From Bacteroidaceae bacterium (lineage in GTDB: Bacteria; Bacteroidota; Bacteroidia; Bacteroidales; Bacteroidaceae): a stretch of DNA of 64,000 nt. Of the stretch, positions 51,932-61,642 are shown piece by piece. The stretch covers positions 1-64,000 of the forward strand of contig JAGCYD010000048.1 of the NCBI GenBank assembly GCA_017960985.1, written 5' to 3'. The notes under the pieces were generated by a model. It saw only the letters and a program-made list of their open reading frames with translations. It was not told the DNA's origin and did no database searches. A program made the position numbers and the translations under genes. Within the stretch, counting starts at the first letter, position 1; every line of letters starts with the position of its first letter.

Positions 51932-53893
51932 ATGAAAAACTTTCTTAAATCAATGATGTTCGCATTGCTGGGCATATTTGCTTTGGCAAGTTGCGAGGAT
52001 GTGCCTGCGCCCTACCCCATTCCATCGGCTGGAGGAAATGGAATTGTCACTACTGGCGATGGCTCTTTTGAAAATCCCTATACCGTAGAGGATGCTCTTG
52101 CCCTAATCAATGGCGGAGCTATTCCCTCTGGCGAGGTGTATGTAAAGGGAATCATTGTACAATTGGGAGATGATGATGGTAAAGACATGCCAGGAAACTC
52201 ATTTAAGAATGCTACTTATTTTATCTCTGACAATGGTTCCACTGACACAAAATTTGAGATTTATCGTGGAAAAGGTTTGGGAGGCGAGGATATCACTACT
52301 GCCGACTATTTGAAAATAGGCGACGAGGTCATTGTTTATGGTACACTTGTACTCTTCCATAGTACGCCCGAAATGACACAGGGTAGTATCCTTGTAAAAC
52401 TCAATGAGCAGGAAGTTAAGCCCGTGGATCTTGGTGACCCAATTCTTACCGTAAATCTCATGAAGGGACAAGGCAGTTGGACAACTTTAGACAAGGGAAC
52501 ATTTACTGGTGTATGGTACAATAGTTCCCAGTATGGTATGGTAGCCACGGGTTATAAGAACAACCAGAATAATGCGGCTGAAAGTTGGCTAATCTCACCC
52601 GAAATCGACCTTACAAAGGCTTCCGAAGTGAAGATGATGCTCAACGAAGCCATAAATAAGATTGACGCTGACAACGGAGGTAGTGTGGAAAGCCAGATGA
52701 CAGTCTGGGCTACCACCAACGATGGCACGACTTGGAATCAAGTGACAGCCAGTGTTCGCCCTGCAGGTAACTCCTGGAATTTCCAAGAAGACGAGTTTGA
52801 CCTGAGTGCTTACGATGGGAAGAAGATTAAATTAGGCTTCAAGTACCTCAGCACTACAAGTTATACTGGAACTTGGGAAATCAAAGGCTTAAACCTCTAT
52901 GGCAAAGGCGAAGCCAGCATCGAAGGCGGAACCGACACTCCGACAGGCGATGCTACAGGTTCTGGCACGGCCTCTGACCCGTACAATGTAGCCGCAGCCT
53001 TGGGCGTTTGCCAGGGTCTGCAAGAAAGTACTTCAGCCAGTGCCAGCTACACTTCGGACGAAGTCTATGTAAAGGGACGCGTATCCGAGATTGGCAAACT
53101 GGGTACCAGCGGAGGATTGATTTACTACATCTCAGACGACGGCACCACATCTAACCAACTGGAGATATATTACGGTAACTATCTTAACGGGGCTGCATTC
53201 ACTTCGGCAGACCAACTCACGGTTGGCGACGAAGTTGTTGTAAATGGTAAACTCAAGAACTACAAGGGAACATACGAGTTTGACAGTGGCAGCAAGATTG
53301 TCAGCCTCAACGGAGAAACCTCAGGAGGCGACGAAGGCGGTGGTGACGAAGGTGGTGATGATATCAGCACCGACCCCGTTGACGGCATTACCATCACCTA
53401 CAGCCAAATTGCAAGTGGAGGCTACGGCAGTGTATCACTCGCAACAAATGGATATGGCTCACAAGCCATTGCCACAGAAAGTACTTGGTACACCTTTGCC
53501 GTAAACAAAGTCGGCTTCACAGGTTGCAAGATCTGTGTTGCAACTGCATCCAATGGAGGTGTCATCCAAATGCAAGGAAATGCCAGCGATGCTTCCAAGC
53601 AGGGCTTCATCACCAATGTAACGCCCTTCAAGCCTATCAGTACAATCAAGGTTACCTGCCGTACAACAACTTCAAATCAGTATGCTCCAGACTTCCACTT
53701 GTATGCTGGTACAGCAACACACCCAACTGGCACAGCCATCGCAAAACCAGATAGCGAGCCCGTCACATCTGGCGATTTCAAGATTTACACCTACACCTTC
53801 GACCTAAGCAATGGCAACTATAGTTACTTCACCGTTGCCAACGACACACAAGGTGCTTTGTATGTCGATGAAATTGCTGTTACGACCAAATAA
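51932..53893 (+). CDS. multidomain surface lipoprotein with two OB-fold (DUF6359-like) repeats
   Basis: 653 aa with lipobox ALASC (Cys21, MKNFLKSMMFALLGIFALASCED). The N-terminal domain opens GDGSFENPYTVEDALALI and EVYVKGIIVQLGDD, an OB-fold-like DUF6359 pattern; a second copy is at about residues 345-470 (GSGTASDPYNVAAALGVCQG, EVYVKGRVSEIGKL). Between them is a jelly-roll/choice-of-anchor-J-like domain (ESWLISPEIDLTKASEVKMML, FDLSAYDGKKIKLGFKYLS). An acidic Gly/Asp/Glu linker leads to a C-terminal beta domain. OB folds bind nucleic acid or oligosaccharide, so it is a candidate surface binding protein of the adjacent TonB receptor. A terminator follows. Confidence 0.82.
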   Translation: MKNFLKSMMFALLGIFALASCEDVPAPYPIPSAGGNGIVTTGDGSFENPYTVEDALALINGGAIPSGEVYVKGIIVQLGDDDGKDMPGNSFKNATYFISDNGSTDTKFEIYRGKGLGGEDITTADYLKIGDEVIVYGTLVLFHSTPEMTQGSILVKLNEQEVKPVDLGDPILTVNLMKGQGSWTTLDKGTFTGVWYNSSQYGMVATGYKNNQNNAAESWLISPEIDLTKASEVKMMLNEAINKIDADNGGSVESQMTVWATTNDGTTWNQVTASVRPAGNSWNFQEDEFDLSAYDGKKIKLGFKYLSTTSYTGTWEIKGLNLYGKGEASIEGGTDTPTGDATGSGTASDPYNVAAALGVCQGLQESTSASASYTSDEVYVKGRVSEIGKLGTSGGLIYYISDDGTTSNQLEIYYGNYLNGAAFTSADQLTVGDEVVVNGKLKNYKGTYEFDSGSKIVSLNGETSGGDEGGGDEGGDDISTDPVDGITITYSQIASGGYGSVSLATNGYGSQAIATESTWYTFAVNKVGFTGCKICVATASNGGVIQMQGNASDASKQGFITNVTPFKPISTIKVTCRTTTSNQYAPDFHLYAGTATHPTGTAIAKPDSEPVTSGDFKIYTYTFDLSNGNYSYFTVANDTQGALYVDEIAVTTK

Positions 53894-53911
53894 TACAGGA
53901 TATCTACCCGT

Positions 53912-53950
53912 AAAAAGTCCGGCGGCTCAATAAGGCTGTCGGACTTTTTT
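53912..53950 (+). terminator. rho-independent terminator after the OB-fold lipoprotein
   Basis: AAAAAGTCCG and CGGACTTTTTT pair around GCGGCTCAATAAGGCTGT, with an internal short extension (GCGGC/GGCTGT). The T6 run follows the stem directly. It ends the TonB-receptor operon before the rpmE2 promoter. Confidence 0.88.
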
Positions 53951-53959
53951 CTGGAATTA

Positions 53960-53991
53960 TTTGGTTAAGAAAAGAAAATGTCGTATTTTTG
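53960..53991 (+). promoter_or_regulatory. promoter of rpmE2
   Basis: TTTG (53960-53963), 20-nt spacer, TATTTTTG (53984-53991), start near 53998. A leader of about 80 nt follows with no evident hairpin control. It is placed directly after the upstream terminator. Confidence 0.8.
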
Positions 53992-54076
53992 CAGTCCGAA
54001 TAGTGAGCCACGAGTGGCTGTGTTACCAACGCTGTTCGAATAACAAATAGATACAGAACAAAAAACAAATACAGAA

Positions 54077-54328
54077 ATGAAGAAGGACATTCATCCCGAA
54101 AACTATCGCCCCGTAGTGTTCAAGGACATGAGCAACGGCGATATGTTCCTCAGCCGCTCTACTTGTAAGACCAGCGAGACCATCGAGTTCGAAGGCGAGA
54201 CTTATCCCCTCGTGAAGTTGGAAATCTCTAACACATCTCACCCTTTCTATACGGGTAAGTCCAAGCTTGTCGATACTGCAGGTCGCGTCGATAAGTTTAT
54301 GAGCCGCTATGCAAAGACTCGCAAGTAA
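54077..54328 (+). CDS. rpmE2: 50S ribosomal protein L31 type B
   Basis: 83 aa. [21 protein letters not shown] and [24 protein letters not shown] are the L31B signature. The zinc-binding CxxC pair of type A L31 is absent (a single Cys at residue 31), so this is the zinc-free form that Bacteria use under zinc limitation or constitutively. Its last 20 nt overlap the start of the downstream nuclease gene in another frame. Confidence 0.97.
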   Translation: MKKDIHPENYRPVVFKDMSNGDMFLSRSTCKTSETIEFEGETYPLVKLEISNTSHPFYTGKSKLVDTAGRVDKFMSRYAKTRK

Positions 54329-55295
54329 TACGCGTCGGCGTATTCCGACAACAAGCATCAGCCTCATTCTGGGGCTGATGCTTTGTTTTACGGCTTGTAA
54401 TGATGACGAAGACGAATTCTTCTTCGGCGACAAGACCAACACCAACAGCAATACTGTCATGGTCGGGACTACTCCCGTGACATATAGCAACAGAAGTGTG
54501 GTCACTTGCGGATTTGTCAATGCCGTAACGGAAGGTTCTACTGACTTGCAACAGGCAGCCTGCCGATTAGAGGTCCCCAAACTAAAAGGAGGCAGCAACA
54601 ACCTCTTCATCGTCCATACCGTAGGTTCCGAAATCAATTACTGCATCGAATGGAACTGCAACCTGCGTGCACAATATTGGTCGGCATTTCGCTGGGACAA
54701 GACCAACTCTGGAGGTAGCGCAAGTGGTTCTCTTGATGATTTTACGGAAGACCCTCTCATTCCCATAAACGACCGTTCCACGCTAGAAGACCATAAAAGT
54801 AATGGCTACCAGAGAGGGCACATGCTTGCCAACGCCGACCGTAAGAATTCAACTGCCGCCAACAAGCAAACCTACTATCTCAGTAATATACACCCACAAT
54901 GGGGGAATTTTAATGGACAAGGCATCTGGTGGAATCTAGAAAAACATATTCGGGATGTCTACAACACAAATGCATTCCGCGATACTCTGTATGTCGTAAA
55001 AGGCGGCACAATCAGTGCTGGAAACTACACCATCGTAAAAGGGTTGCCCGTTCCCAAATATTTCTTTATGGCTCTACTATGTAAGAAGCTTTCAGACACA
55101 ACACAAGGTGGTTACAAAGCCATTGCTTTCTGGATGGAGCACAAAAGCAATACTGATAGCAACTACAAGAAGTATGCTATCAGCATTGATGAATTGGAAC
55201 AGAAGACAGGCATCGACTTCTTCCCGAATCTGCCCGACAATATCGAAAGAGTGGTGGAAAGCAATCTCGTGCTTCCCGCTTGGAAACTCTACTAA
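54309..55295 (+). CDS. DNA/RNA non-specific endonuclease, lipoprotein (NUC1 family)
   Basis: 328 aa. Signal with lipobox CFTAC ([35 protein letters not shown]; Cys30). The beta-beta-alpha-metal nuclease core is visible: [14 protein letters not shown] (catalytic His171), [29 protein letters not shown] (metal Asn201, Glu211) and [16 protein letters not shown]. Homologues degrade both DNA and RNA. The ATG is 20 nt inside rpmE2, out of frame; the signal peptide only makes sense from this start, so the overlap is real and implies coupling with L31. Predicted to be on the outer membrane. It converges on the DUF853 gene 1 bp away. Confidence 0.9.
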   Translation: MQRLASNTRRRIPTTSISLILGLMLCFTACNDDEDEFFFGDKTNTNSNTVMVGTTPVTYSNRSVVTCGFVNAVTEGSTDLQQAACRLEVPKLKGGSNNLFIVHTVGSEINYCIEWNCNLRAQYWSAFRWDKTNSGGSASGSLDDFTEDPLIPINDRSTLEDHKSNGYQRGHMLANADRKNSTAANKQTYYLSNIHPQWGNFNGQGIWWNLEKHIRDVYNTNAFRDTLYVVKGGTISAGNYTIVKGLPVPKYFFMALLCKKLSDTTQGGYKAIAFWMEHKSNTDSNYKKYAISIDELEQKTGIDFFPNLPDNIERVVESNLVLPAWKLY

Positions 55296-55296
55296 A

Positions 55297-56883
55297 CTAC
55301 TTCGTCAAATTTCCCAGAATATCGCGGGTTAGTTCGCGCGTAATGGTTCGTGTGGCGGCCGAAGTGGCATTCTTGGCCATGCGGCCCGTTGTCGAAGTAC
55401 GCGACTTGGTCTTCTTACCCGTAATGGCATCGGACACCATCGTGCCGGCTATCGTTGCCAATGTTCCCGTAAGGGCGGTTATGATGGCCTTGATTACCTT
55501 TGAGAATATGCCATTTTTCTTCTTGCCCGTAGATTTCTCATCCTTCTCCGACTTGGTCGGCACTTTATCCTCGACTTCGGCTTGTTCTGTTTCCTGAGCC
55601 TCAGACTGAGCCAGCAACACTTCAAAAGCGCTCTCACGATCCACGGTTGTATCATACTTACCATAAACGCGCGACTGCTTGATAATATCGATGCGTTGTC
55701 CTTCGGTTATTGCACCAATCTGCGACAAGGGGAAGAGTATCTTGGCACGCTCCACCACTGCGGGTGCGCCCTTCTCATCAAGGAATGAAACCAAAGCCTC
55801 GCCCGTCTCCAAATTCATGATGGCCTCGTCGGTCTTAAAGGCAGGATTGGCACGGAAGGTATCGGCTGCCGTCTTTACGGCTCGCTGGTCCTTCGGCGTA
55901 TAGGCACGCAAGGCATGCTGTACGCGGTTGCCCAACTGACCGAGGATATTCTCGGGGATATCGGTGGGACTCTGCGTTACAAAATAGATACCCACACCCT
56001 TGGAACGAATCAGGCGGATAACCTGCTCTATCTTATCAACGAGGGCCTTCGAGGTATCTTCGAACAACATGTGCGCCTCATCGAAGAAGAAAATGAGTTT
56101 GGGCAGTTCCATATCGCCGACTTCGGGCAGTTGAGAATACAAGTCACTCAGCAGCCAAAGCAGGAAAGTAGAATACAACTTGGGTTGCATCATCAGTTTG
56201 TCGGCAGCCAACACACTCATCACACCCTTTCCGCCTTCGGTTTGTAGTAAATCGTAGATATCGAAGGAAGGCTCACCAAAAAACTTGTCGGCTCCTTGAT
56301 TCTCCAACTGGAGCAGGGCACGCTGAATGGCGCCTACCGTGGTGGGAGAGATATTACCATACTTCGTTGTATATTCCTTGGCATGCTTCGATACATAATC
56401 AAGCATAGCCCGCAAGTCCTTCAAGTCTATCAACAGCAGTCCGCGCTCATCAGCAATGCGGAAAGTAATGTTCAGCACACCGTCCTGCGTCTCGTTCAGT
56501 CCGAGCAGGCGCGACAGCAATTGCGGTCCCATCTGCGAGATGGTGGCGCGCATGGGATGCCCCTGTTCGCCATATACATCGTAGAAGCGTACAGGACAAG
56601 CCTGAAACTCAGGATTCTCCAAACCAAACTCAGGCAAACGCTTCTCGATGAAGCCAGACATCTTACCCTCCTGGCTGATACCAGAGAGGTCACCCTTCAT
56701 GTCGGCCATGAAACAGGGTACGCCTGCCTGACAAAAACTCTCGGCAATGACCTGCAGCGTAACGGTCTTTCCCGTTCCTGTAGCACCAGCCACCAATCCG
56801 TGGCGGTTAGCCATCTTACCGATGATACTCAGCGGTCCATTCTCGCAATGGGCAACATATAGCCCGTGTTCCTTGTCGTACAT
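55297..56883 (-). CDS. DUF853-family (YjgR/HerA-like) P-loop ATPase
   Basis: 528 aa cytoplasmic protein. Walker A GATGTGKT (residues 33-40), [75 protein letters not shown] (Walker B and sensor) are hallmarks of the DUF853/HerA-helicase C-terminal family. The C-terminal 100 residues are Lys/Ser/Thr-rich with a Gly/Ala hydrophobic stretch ([28 protein letters not shown]), perhaps membrane-associated. Role is unclear in bacteria. It lies downstream of DUF3256 on the minus strand, 71 bp apart. Confidence 0.9.
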   Translation of the reverse strand: MYDKEHGLYVAHCENGPLSIIGKMANRHGLVAGATGTGKTVTLQVIAESFCQAGVPCFMADMKGDLSGISQEGKMSGFIEKRLPEFGLENPEFQACPVRFYDVYGEQGHPMRATISQMGPQLLSRLLGLNETQDGVLNITFRIADERGLLLIDLKDLRAMLDYVSKHAKEYTTKYGNISPTTVGAIQRALLQLENQGADKFFGEPSFDIYDLLQTEGGKGVMSVLAADKLMMQPKLYSTFLLWLLSDLYSQLPEVGDMELPKLIFFFDEAHMLFEDTSKALVDKIEQVIRLIRSKGVGIYFVTQSPTDIPENILGQLGNRVQHALRAYTPKDQRAVKTAADTFRANPAFKTDEAIMNLETGEALVSFLDEKGAPAVVERAKILFPLSQIGAITEGQRIDIIKQSRVYGKYDTTVDRESAFEVLLAQSEAQETEQAEVEDKVPTKSEKDEKSTGKKKNGIFSKVIKAIITALTGTLATIAGTMVSDAITGKKTKSRTSTTGRMAKNATSAATRTITRELTRDILGNLTK

Positions 56884-56954
56884 AATATATAAAGGGTTAA
56901 TGGTTAAAGGTGTTTTACATCACAATATTAATGCTTTTCGAGGAAAGAAACAAA

Positions 56955-57587
56955 TTATTCGGCTACAAAGTCGCGTCCATTCCACCGATAGCGAAGATTG
57001 CGCAGCAAGGGACGGGCAATGTCCTTCAGTTCCTGCTCCAACTCATCTGGACAAAGACGAAGTTCAAACACAGCATCTTCGGGATTCGGTACGATCTCAA
57101 TCATACAAAGGTCTTCCAACACACGAACGGCAAAAGCGACATCACGCGCTACGGAATCGGGAATCTCACAGAAAAAGTCTTGAACCGTCGGACGGGGAAA
57201 ACGAATGTTCTGCAATCGTTGCCACTTCGTATCATAAAACTCCACCTGACTATCCTTACAAGGAGCCGCAACCGTGCGTAGCAGACAAACTACGGCCACC
57301 GTGTCCTTTGTTTGCAGAAGTTTCATCTCCATCGTACTTACTGCAGAAAGTTCCAGTCGCAGATAGTCCTTCGTCATCATCGTCAGTTCCACATAATCGT
57401 TCAAGCGATTGCGAACCTTGGCCTGCATATTATTCCGTAAGAAATCAGCCATATCGCGCCGGTTGTTAGCCGTCAGTAGGGGCATGATACTGTCGGGCAT
57501 TGTGGTAAAAACATCACTTATCGTCTGGGCATGAAGCGTGAAGAACGAAGCGTGAAGAATAAATATAAGGAAGACTAACCGTTTCAT
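56955..57587 (-). CDS. DUF3256-family exported protein
   Basis: 210 aa from MKRLVFLIFILHASFFTLHAQ, a signal peptide; the upstream extension (MVHNREMSNVECQMST) is encoded by intergenic GACATTTGACATT-type repeats and rejected. The mature domain (TISDVFTTMPDSIMPLLTANNRRDMADFLRNNMQAKVRNRLND to the end) is typical of DUF3256, a Bacteroidales family of unknown function. It probably folds alpha/beta and is periplasmic. It follows the DMT permease gene on the same strand. Confidence 0.85.
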   Translation of the reverse strand: MKRLVFLIFILHASFFTLHAQTISDVFTTMPDSIMPLLTANNRRDMADFLRNNMQAKVRNRLNDYVELTMMTKDYLRLELSAVSTMEMKLLQTKDTVAVVCLLRTVAAPCKDSQVEFYDTKWQRLQNIRFPRPTVQDFFCEIPDSVARDVAFAVRVLEDLCMIEIVPNPEDAVFELRLCPDELEQELKDIARPLLRNLRYRWNGRDFVAE

Positions 57588-57621
57588 AGTTGACATTTGA
57601 CATTCTACATTTGACATTTCC

Positions 57622-58509
57622 CTATTGTGAACCAAGGAACAGAAACACCATACCGATAAGTACGAGCAGTAGGTCGATGGCCTTACTACGCAAGTTCTTC
57701 TCCCGGAAGAAGAAGGCCCCCATCAGGAAACTAACTATCACACTGCCCCGTCGTACCATACTTACCACACTAATCAATGCCCCATCGAGACTGAGGGAAT
57801 GGAAATAGGCAAAATCGGCAAGGCTTAGAAATATACTTATTAAAGGGATACACCAGTCCCAACGGAATGGAGTCGTTTGGCTTCGCTTGGGATACCACAA
57901 TACCAGCAGTACGATGCCCATGATGACACATTGGTAGAAGTTGAAATAGCATTGTACCGTCACGCGATTGAGCCCTACGCCTCCATGTTCCGGACTTGCC
58001 ATCAGATACTTGTCGTATAACCCGCTTATCGCTCCAAAGACAGCGGCAAGTACAGTCAGGAATATCCAACGATTGTGACGAAAGTCTATTCCCTCCTTCT
58101 TTCCGCTTCGGCTCAACAGATAGAAACTGACGATGGCAAGCAAAACGCCTATCCATTGATACAAGTTGAGCCGTTCTCCGAAGACGAGCAACGCACCTAT
58201 CAGCACCATGACGGGACGCGTGGCATTGATAGGACCGACTAGGGTCAAGGGCAGATACTTCATGCCGAAGTAGCCACAAATCCACGAAGCAAGCACAATA
58301 ATACTTTTCAGCACAACAAACCTCTGCACGACCCATCCTCCGAAGGGAGCCTCGGGGGAAAGTGCCACAGGCAGAAATATCAAACTACAAAACAGAGTAT
58401 TGAGGAAAAGTACGGGTATGACGGCATTATCCCGAAGTGCATGTTTCTTAAAAACATCGTAGAAACCCAACAGGGTCGCGCTAAGAAATGCAAGGAGAAG
58501 CCAGGCCAT
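57622..58509 (-). CDS. EamA/DMT-superfamily permease
   Basis: 295 aa with ten TM helices in two repeats. ALRDNAVIPVLFLNTLFCSLIFLPV and LTLVGPINATRPVMVLIGALLVFGERLNLYQWIGVLLAIVSFYLL (first repeat signature), then YFHSLSLDGALISVVSMVRRGSVIVSFLMGAFFFREKNLRSKAIDLLLVLIGMVFLFLG (second repeat). Substrate unknown; the family exports small metabolites or nucleosides. The start, 58509, is 38 nt from the truA stop and follows AT-rich repeats. Confidence 0.88.
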   Translation of the reverse strand: MAWLLLAFLSATLLGFYDVFKKHALRDNAVIPVLFLNTLFCSLIFLPVALSPEAPFGGWVVQRFVVLKSIIVLASWICGYFGMKYLPLTLVGPINATRPVMVLIGALLVFGERLNLYQWIGVLLAIVSFYLLSRSGKKEGIDFRHNRWIFLTVLAAVFGAISGLYDKYLMASPEHGGVGLNRVTVQCYFNFYQCVIMGIVLLVLWYPKRSQTTPFRWDWCIPLISIFLSLADFAYFHSLSLDGALISVVSMVRRGSVIVSFLMGAFFFREKNLRSKAIDLLLVLIGMVFLFLGSQ

Positions 58510-58550
58510 TGATGATTGTACGATTTGACGATTTACAATTTGACAATTTA
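58508..58550. repeat. AT-rich ATTTGAC iterons before the permease gene
   Basis: Reading plus strand: ATTGTACGATTTGACGATTT, then ACAATTTGACAATTTATTG. It contains ACGATTTACAATTTG, shared exactly (15 nt) with the inverse complement of the proS leader (around 4278-4298). Related ATTTGAC/ATTCAA runs occur at 57587-57635 and 50895-50915. Confidence 0.55.
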
Positions 58551-59333
58551 TTGCTCCTTAAAGTCTTTAGAATCCTTGAGGTCATAACTGATATCCACCA
58601 AGAACAGGCCATGCCCTGGAACGCTCTCGCCTGCCGAGCAACGGTCCTTGCCTTCTATCACCCGACAGAACTCCTCCACCGTCATTCGTCCTCGCCCCAC
58701 TTCAATCAGGGTTCCCACGATCGCCCGCACCATATTCCGAAGAAAGCGGTTGGCCGTAATGGTAAAACAGAAAGACCCCTCCTCCCCTTCTTTGGAAGGG
58801 ATGGGGGAGGTTATCCATCTTGCCTCGGTGATGTGGCAAATGTTGGTCTTGGTGTCGGTCTGTGTTTTCGAGAAACTGGTGAAGTCCTTGTAGTCGAGAA
58901 GACGAGCGGCAGCCTCGTTCATGCGGTCAAAGTCGAGCGGGTAGGTAATCTGCCAACTATAATGCCGCTGGAAGGGCGATTTCTTCGTATGGATATAGTA
59001 ATGATAGGTACGCGAAGTGGCAGAAAACCGCGCATGCATTTCCTCTGAGACAGGATAAACACGCTGTACGGCAATATCCGGAGGTAGCAACTTATTCGTC
59101 TTATAAACGAGTTGTCCTTCGTCTAGTTTCTCCTGATAATCGAAGTGAGCCACCATCATCTGGGCATGCACGCCTGCATCCGTACGACCTGCCCCGACAA
59201 TTTCTATCGGTTGACGCAAGATGGTACTCAACGCCTGCTGTAGCGTTTCCTGAACGCTCACGCCATTAGGCTGTACCTGCCAACCGTGGTAGGCCGTGCC
59301 ATCATAAGACAACTGAATGAAATAACGGCTCAT
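58548..59333 (-). CDS. truA: tRNA pseudouridine synthase A (TruA)
   Basis: 261 aa; makes pseudouridine at positions 38-40 of tRNA anticodon stems. Motifs: [21 protein letters not shown] (start), [21 protein letters not shown] (catalytic Asp), [35 protein letters not shown]. Between the two halves (about residues 165-180) lies [14 protein letters not shown], encoded by a GC-rich palindromic insert (58776-58810), in frame. The start overlaps the stop of the endonuclease-I gene by 1 nt. Confidence 0.96.
   Translation of the reverse strand: MSRYFIQLSYDGTAYHGWQVQPNGVSVQETLQQALSTILRQPIEIVGAGRTDAGVHAQMMVAHFDYQEKLDEGQLVYKTNKLLPPDIAVQRVYPVSEEMHARFSATSRTYHYYIHTKKSPFQRHYSWQITYPLDFDRMNEAAARLLDYKDFTSFSKTQTDTKTNICHITEARWITSPIPSKEGEEGSFCFTITANRFLRNMVRAIVGTLIEVGRGRMTVEEFCRVIEGKDRCSAGESVPGHGLFLVDISYDLKDSKDFKEQ
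58776..58810 (-). repeat. GC-rich palindromic insert inside truA
   Basis: 35-nt element with C-runs followed by G-runs on the minus strand (CCTCCCCCATCCCTTCC, then AAAGAAGGGGAGGAGGGG). It encodes [12 protein letters not shown] in a surface loop of TruA and is of the same type as the insert in the AmpG-like gene. Confidence 0.65.
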
Positions 59334-61642
59334 TAGGGATAAGAGATAACTTTTCTACCCGAAGCATCGATGATGATTCTGCTCTTCTGTGTAGCACGAC
59401 GGCCACTCAGGTCATACAGGGCATCATTGCCTGTAGCCCGTCGTTCGTCGCCGTCAATCGACTCTATGCCATTACTCTGGCCATAGTCGCTCATCTGCAC
59501 ATCATCGAGATTGATGCGTTTGCTGTTGCTACTTCCGTTGTTCACAAACTTGAGTCGGATATCACCCTTCACATCCAGTTTATAGCCATAACGCTGCATC
59601 GTACTCACTGCAAGGTCCTGCACTACAGGAGTCCAGTTTGTACCACCGGCAGTTGAATAATAAGCCGACAACTTCACACCCGTATCCTTACCGTAAAGAC
59701 CTGCATAGAACCACAGGGAGTCGCAACCATTCGACTTGTCGGCCTGCATCTCGATGGAGCCTTTATTGCGGAAACGCACACACTTACTTCCGTGGGCATT
59801 ATCGTCGGCACCTATCAAGGCATCTGTCATTTTCCAGGTCGTTGCACTACAATCTACAGTTCCTTCGGCATAACCGCCCTTACTTCCCTGTTCAAAGTCC
59901 TCGTAAAAGGCCTTCTTTGCATCAACAGAGGCCGTCAGCGTAACAATCTTCTCGTCAACGCCCTTCGTGGTTACAACCATTTCGCCCTCATAGTCGCCTT
60001 CTTCCTCCACACTTCCCAAACGCACAAAAAACGAAGGAGAACTGCCCGTCACAGTCAGGTTCTGAGTCCAGTCGTCGCCGTCGGCGCTTACCTCAAAAGG
60101 AGCATCAAGCGAGATATTCATGACATATTCGGGAATGGACAAGGCCGTAATACTAACCGCCACGGATTTGCTGGCATTGCCCGGAGTTGCCGAGAAACTG
60201 ATGGAATACGGAGACACAGAGAACACAGGGTCAACCTCGGGCATCTGTATAGCCACTTCATTGGACGAAGCCACAAGTGTGCCCCCGTCATAGATTGACA
60301 CCGTATAATAGTAGGTCGTATTGGCCTTCACACCCGAGACCTGATAACTATTTCCCGTTGTCGTATAACTTCCATAGGGAACATGGGTGCCGACGGCATC
60401 CTTTGTATAGACATCCAGTGTGTAGGTCGCGCCATCTTCGTATGCCATCCAGTTGGCCGTAAAGCGTCGACTGCTCACACTACATACAATATCCGTTGCC
60501 GCATAGGCAGGAATGCCATCTACAAAAGACACGCTCAGGGTATTTACCTGAGAGAATCCCCCACCCGTTATGCTCAACTGCGTCGCGTAGGAGCCTGCAG
60601 CGGACGGCGAGATACTTATGGGCAAGGCATAGCCAACCTCTAAATCTGCTGCTCCGATATGTGTGGCACCCAACTGGAAATCGGCATTATCGACACTCAC
60701 ATCCAAGCCTCCCGCAATGTTACGGCCACGCAAGACAAGTGTCGTCTGGTATCCCTTGCTCAAGGCTTGCAGACCATAGTCTATATTGGCATTGGCAGCA
60801 GGCACGAAAAGTTCGGTCTGTGTAGAGGTCGGGTCTATGTAGAATCGGTAATCGGTACTATCGCCCCAAATGTATTCGCAGAGTTGCGGATAGTCCACAA
60901 AGGGGTTACGGTTGCCCTGGAAGGTCTGTATCACCTCGTTACGGTTCTGCTCGATTTCATCCACGGGGTCTTCTTTCGCCCATGCCAACATCAGGTTGTA
61001 CACCCAGGGACGCATCGTGGGCCATTCGCTACCGTCCACCGTCAGCCACCCTTCCGTGGTTGTCCACAGGTCGGTATAATGCTGATAGCAGGTAGCCATG
61101 TAGAAATAGGTACGCGCAAAGTCGCCTTTCCACTCGTCGGCAGGCTCCCATGCCGTTATCAAGGAGTCGGCACGATAACTACTCGACTTTCCTACCTTAA
61201 TCACACCATTGTCATAGGCCACAGCCCCATCGACAATACCGATGGGATTGTTGCTCTTTCTGCCATTTGCAGGGCCGTCGGCTGGATAAAGGTTGAACAA
61301 GTCGCAATAGGCATTGTTCACGATATGTCCCCACCAACTATTTGCCCAGATATGCTCGATATTCATATTCGCCACCGCCGACTTGTCGGCATTGAACAGT
61401 CGCAGTTCGTCACTATAGCGGTCGCGCACATAACCACCCTCGAGCCAGTCGGCATCATAGAAGCCTGCCCATGTATAGCCTTCGCCCTTACCTCCATACT
61501 TGAGAACTTGGTCGGGCTGTATCAGGTCATGTAGTGCGGTCTTTAGTTCGGCTTTCTTCAAGCCCTCCACACTACGATAATATTCTGCCTGACCGTAAAC
61601 AAGGCAAGGAATGAAAAGCAAGTACAGGACTAAGCGGCACAT
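59333..61642 (-). CDS. secreted endonuclease-I-family protein with C-terminal sorting-like tail
   Basis: 769 aa. Signal peptide [17 protein letters not shown]. The endonuclease I (EndA/NucM) core is visible: [13 protein letters not shown] (catalytic His97), [26 protein letters not shown] and [13 protein letters not shown]. Then follow Ig-like domains (about residues 260-600, including a fibronectin-III-like segment [27 protein letters not shown]) and a jelly-roll domain. The end [29 protein letters not shown] resembles the type-IX-secretion-type C-terminal tails of Bacteroidetes (LYDLxGRR) though shortened. It likely acts outside the cell on DNA. It overlaps the start of the downstream truA by 1 nt and the upstream transporter by 13 nt. 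Confidence 0.87.
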   Translation of the reverse strand: MCRLVLYLLFIPCLVYGQAEYYRSVEGLKKAELKTALHDLIQPDQVLKYGGKGEGYTWAGFYDADWLEGGYVRDRYSDELRLFNADKSAVANMNIEHIWANSWWGHIVNNAYCDLFNLYPADGPANGRKSNNPIGIVDGAVAYDNGVIKVGKSSSYRADSLITAWEPADEWKGDFARTYFYMATCYQHYTDLWTTTEGWLTVDGSEWPTMRPWVYNLMLAWAKEDPVDEIEQNRNEVIQTFQGNRNPFVDYPQLCEYIWGDSTDYRFYIDPTSTQTELFVPAANANIDYGLQALSKGYQTTLVLRGRNIAGGLDVSVDNADFQLGATHIGAADLEVGYALPISISPSAAGSYATQLSITGGGFSQVNTLSVSFVDGIPAYAATDIVCSVSSRRFTANWMAYEDGATYTLDVYTKDAVGTHVPYGSYTTTGNSYQVSGVKANTTYYYTVSIYDGGTLVASSNEVAIQMPEVDPVFSVSPYSISFSATPGNASKSVAVSITALSIPEYVMNISLDAPFEVSADGDDWTQNLTVTGSSPSFFVRLGSVEEEGDYEGEMVVTTKGVDEKIVTLTASVDAKKAFYEDFEQGSKGGYAEGTVDCSATTWKMTDALIGADDNAHGSKCVRFRNKGSIEMQADKSNGCDSLWFYAGLYGKDTGVKLSAYYSTAGGTNWTPVVQDLAVSTMQRYGYKLDVKGDIRLKFVNNGSSNSKRINLDDVQMSDYGQSNGIESIDGDERRATGNDALYDLSGRRATQKSRIIIDASGRKVISYP

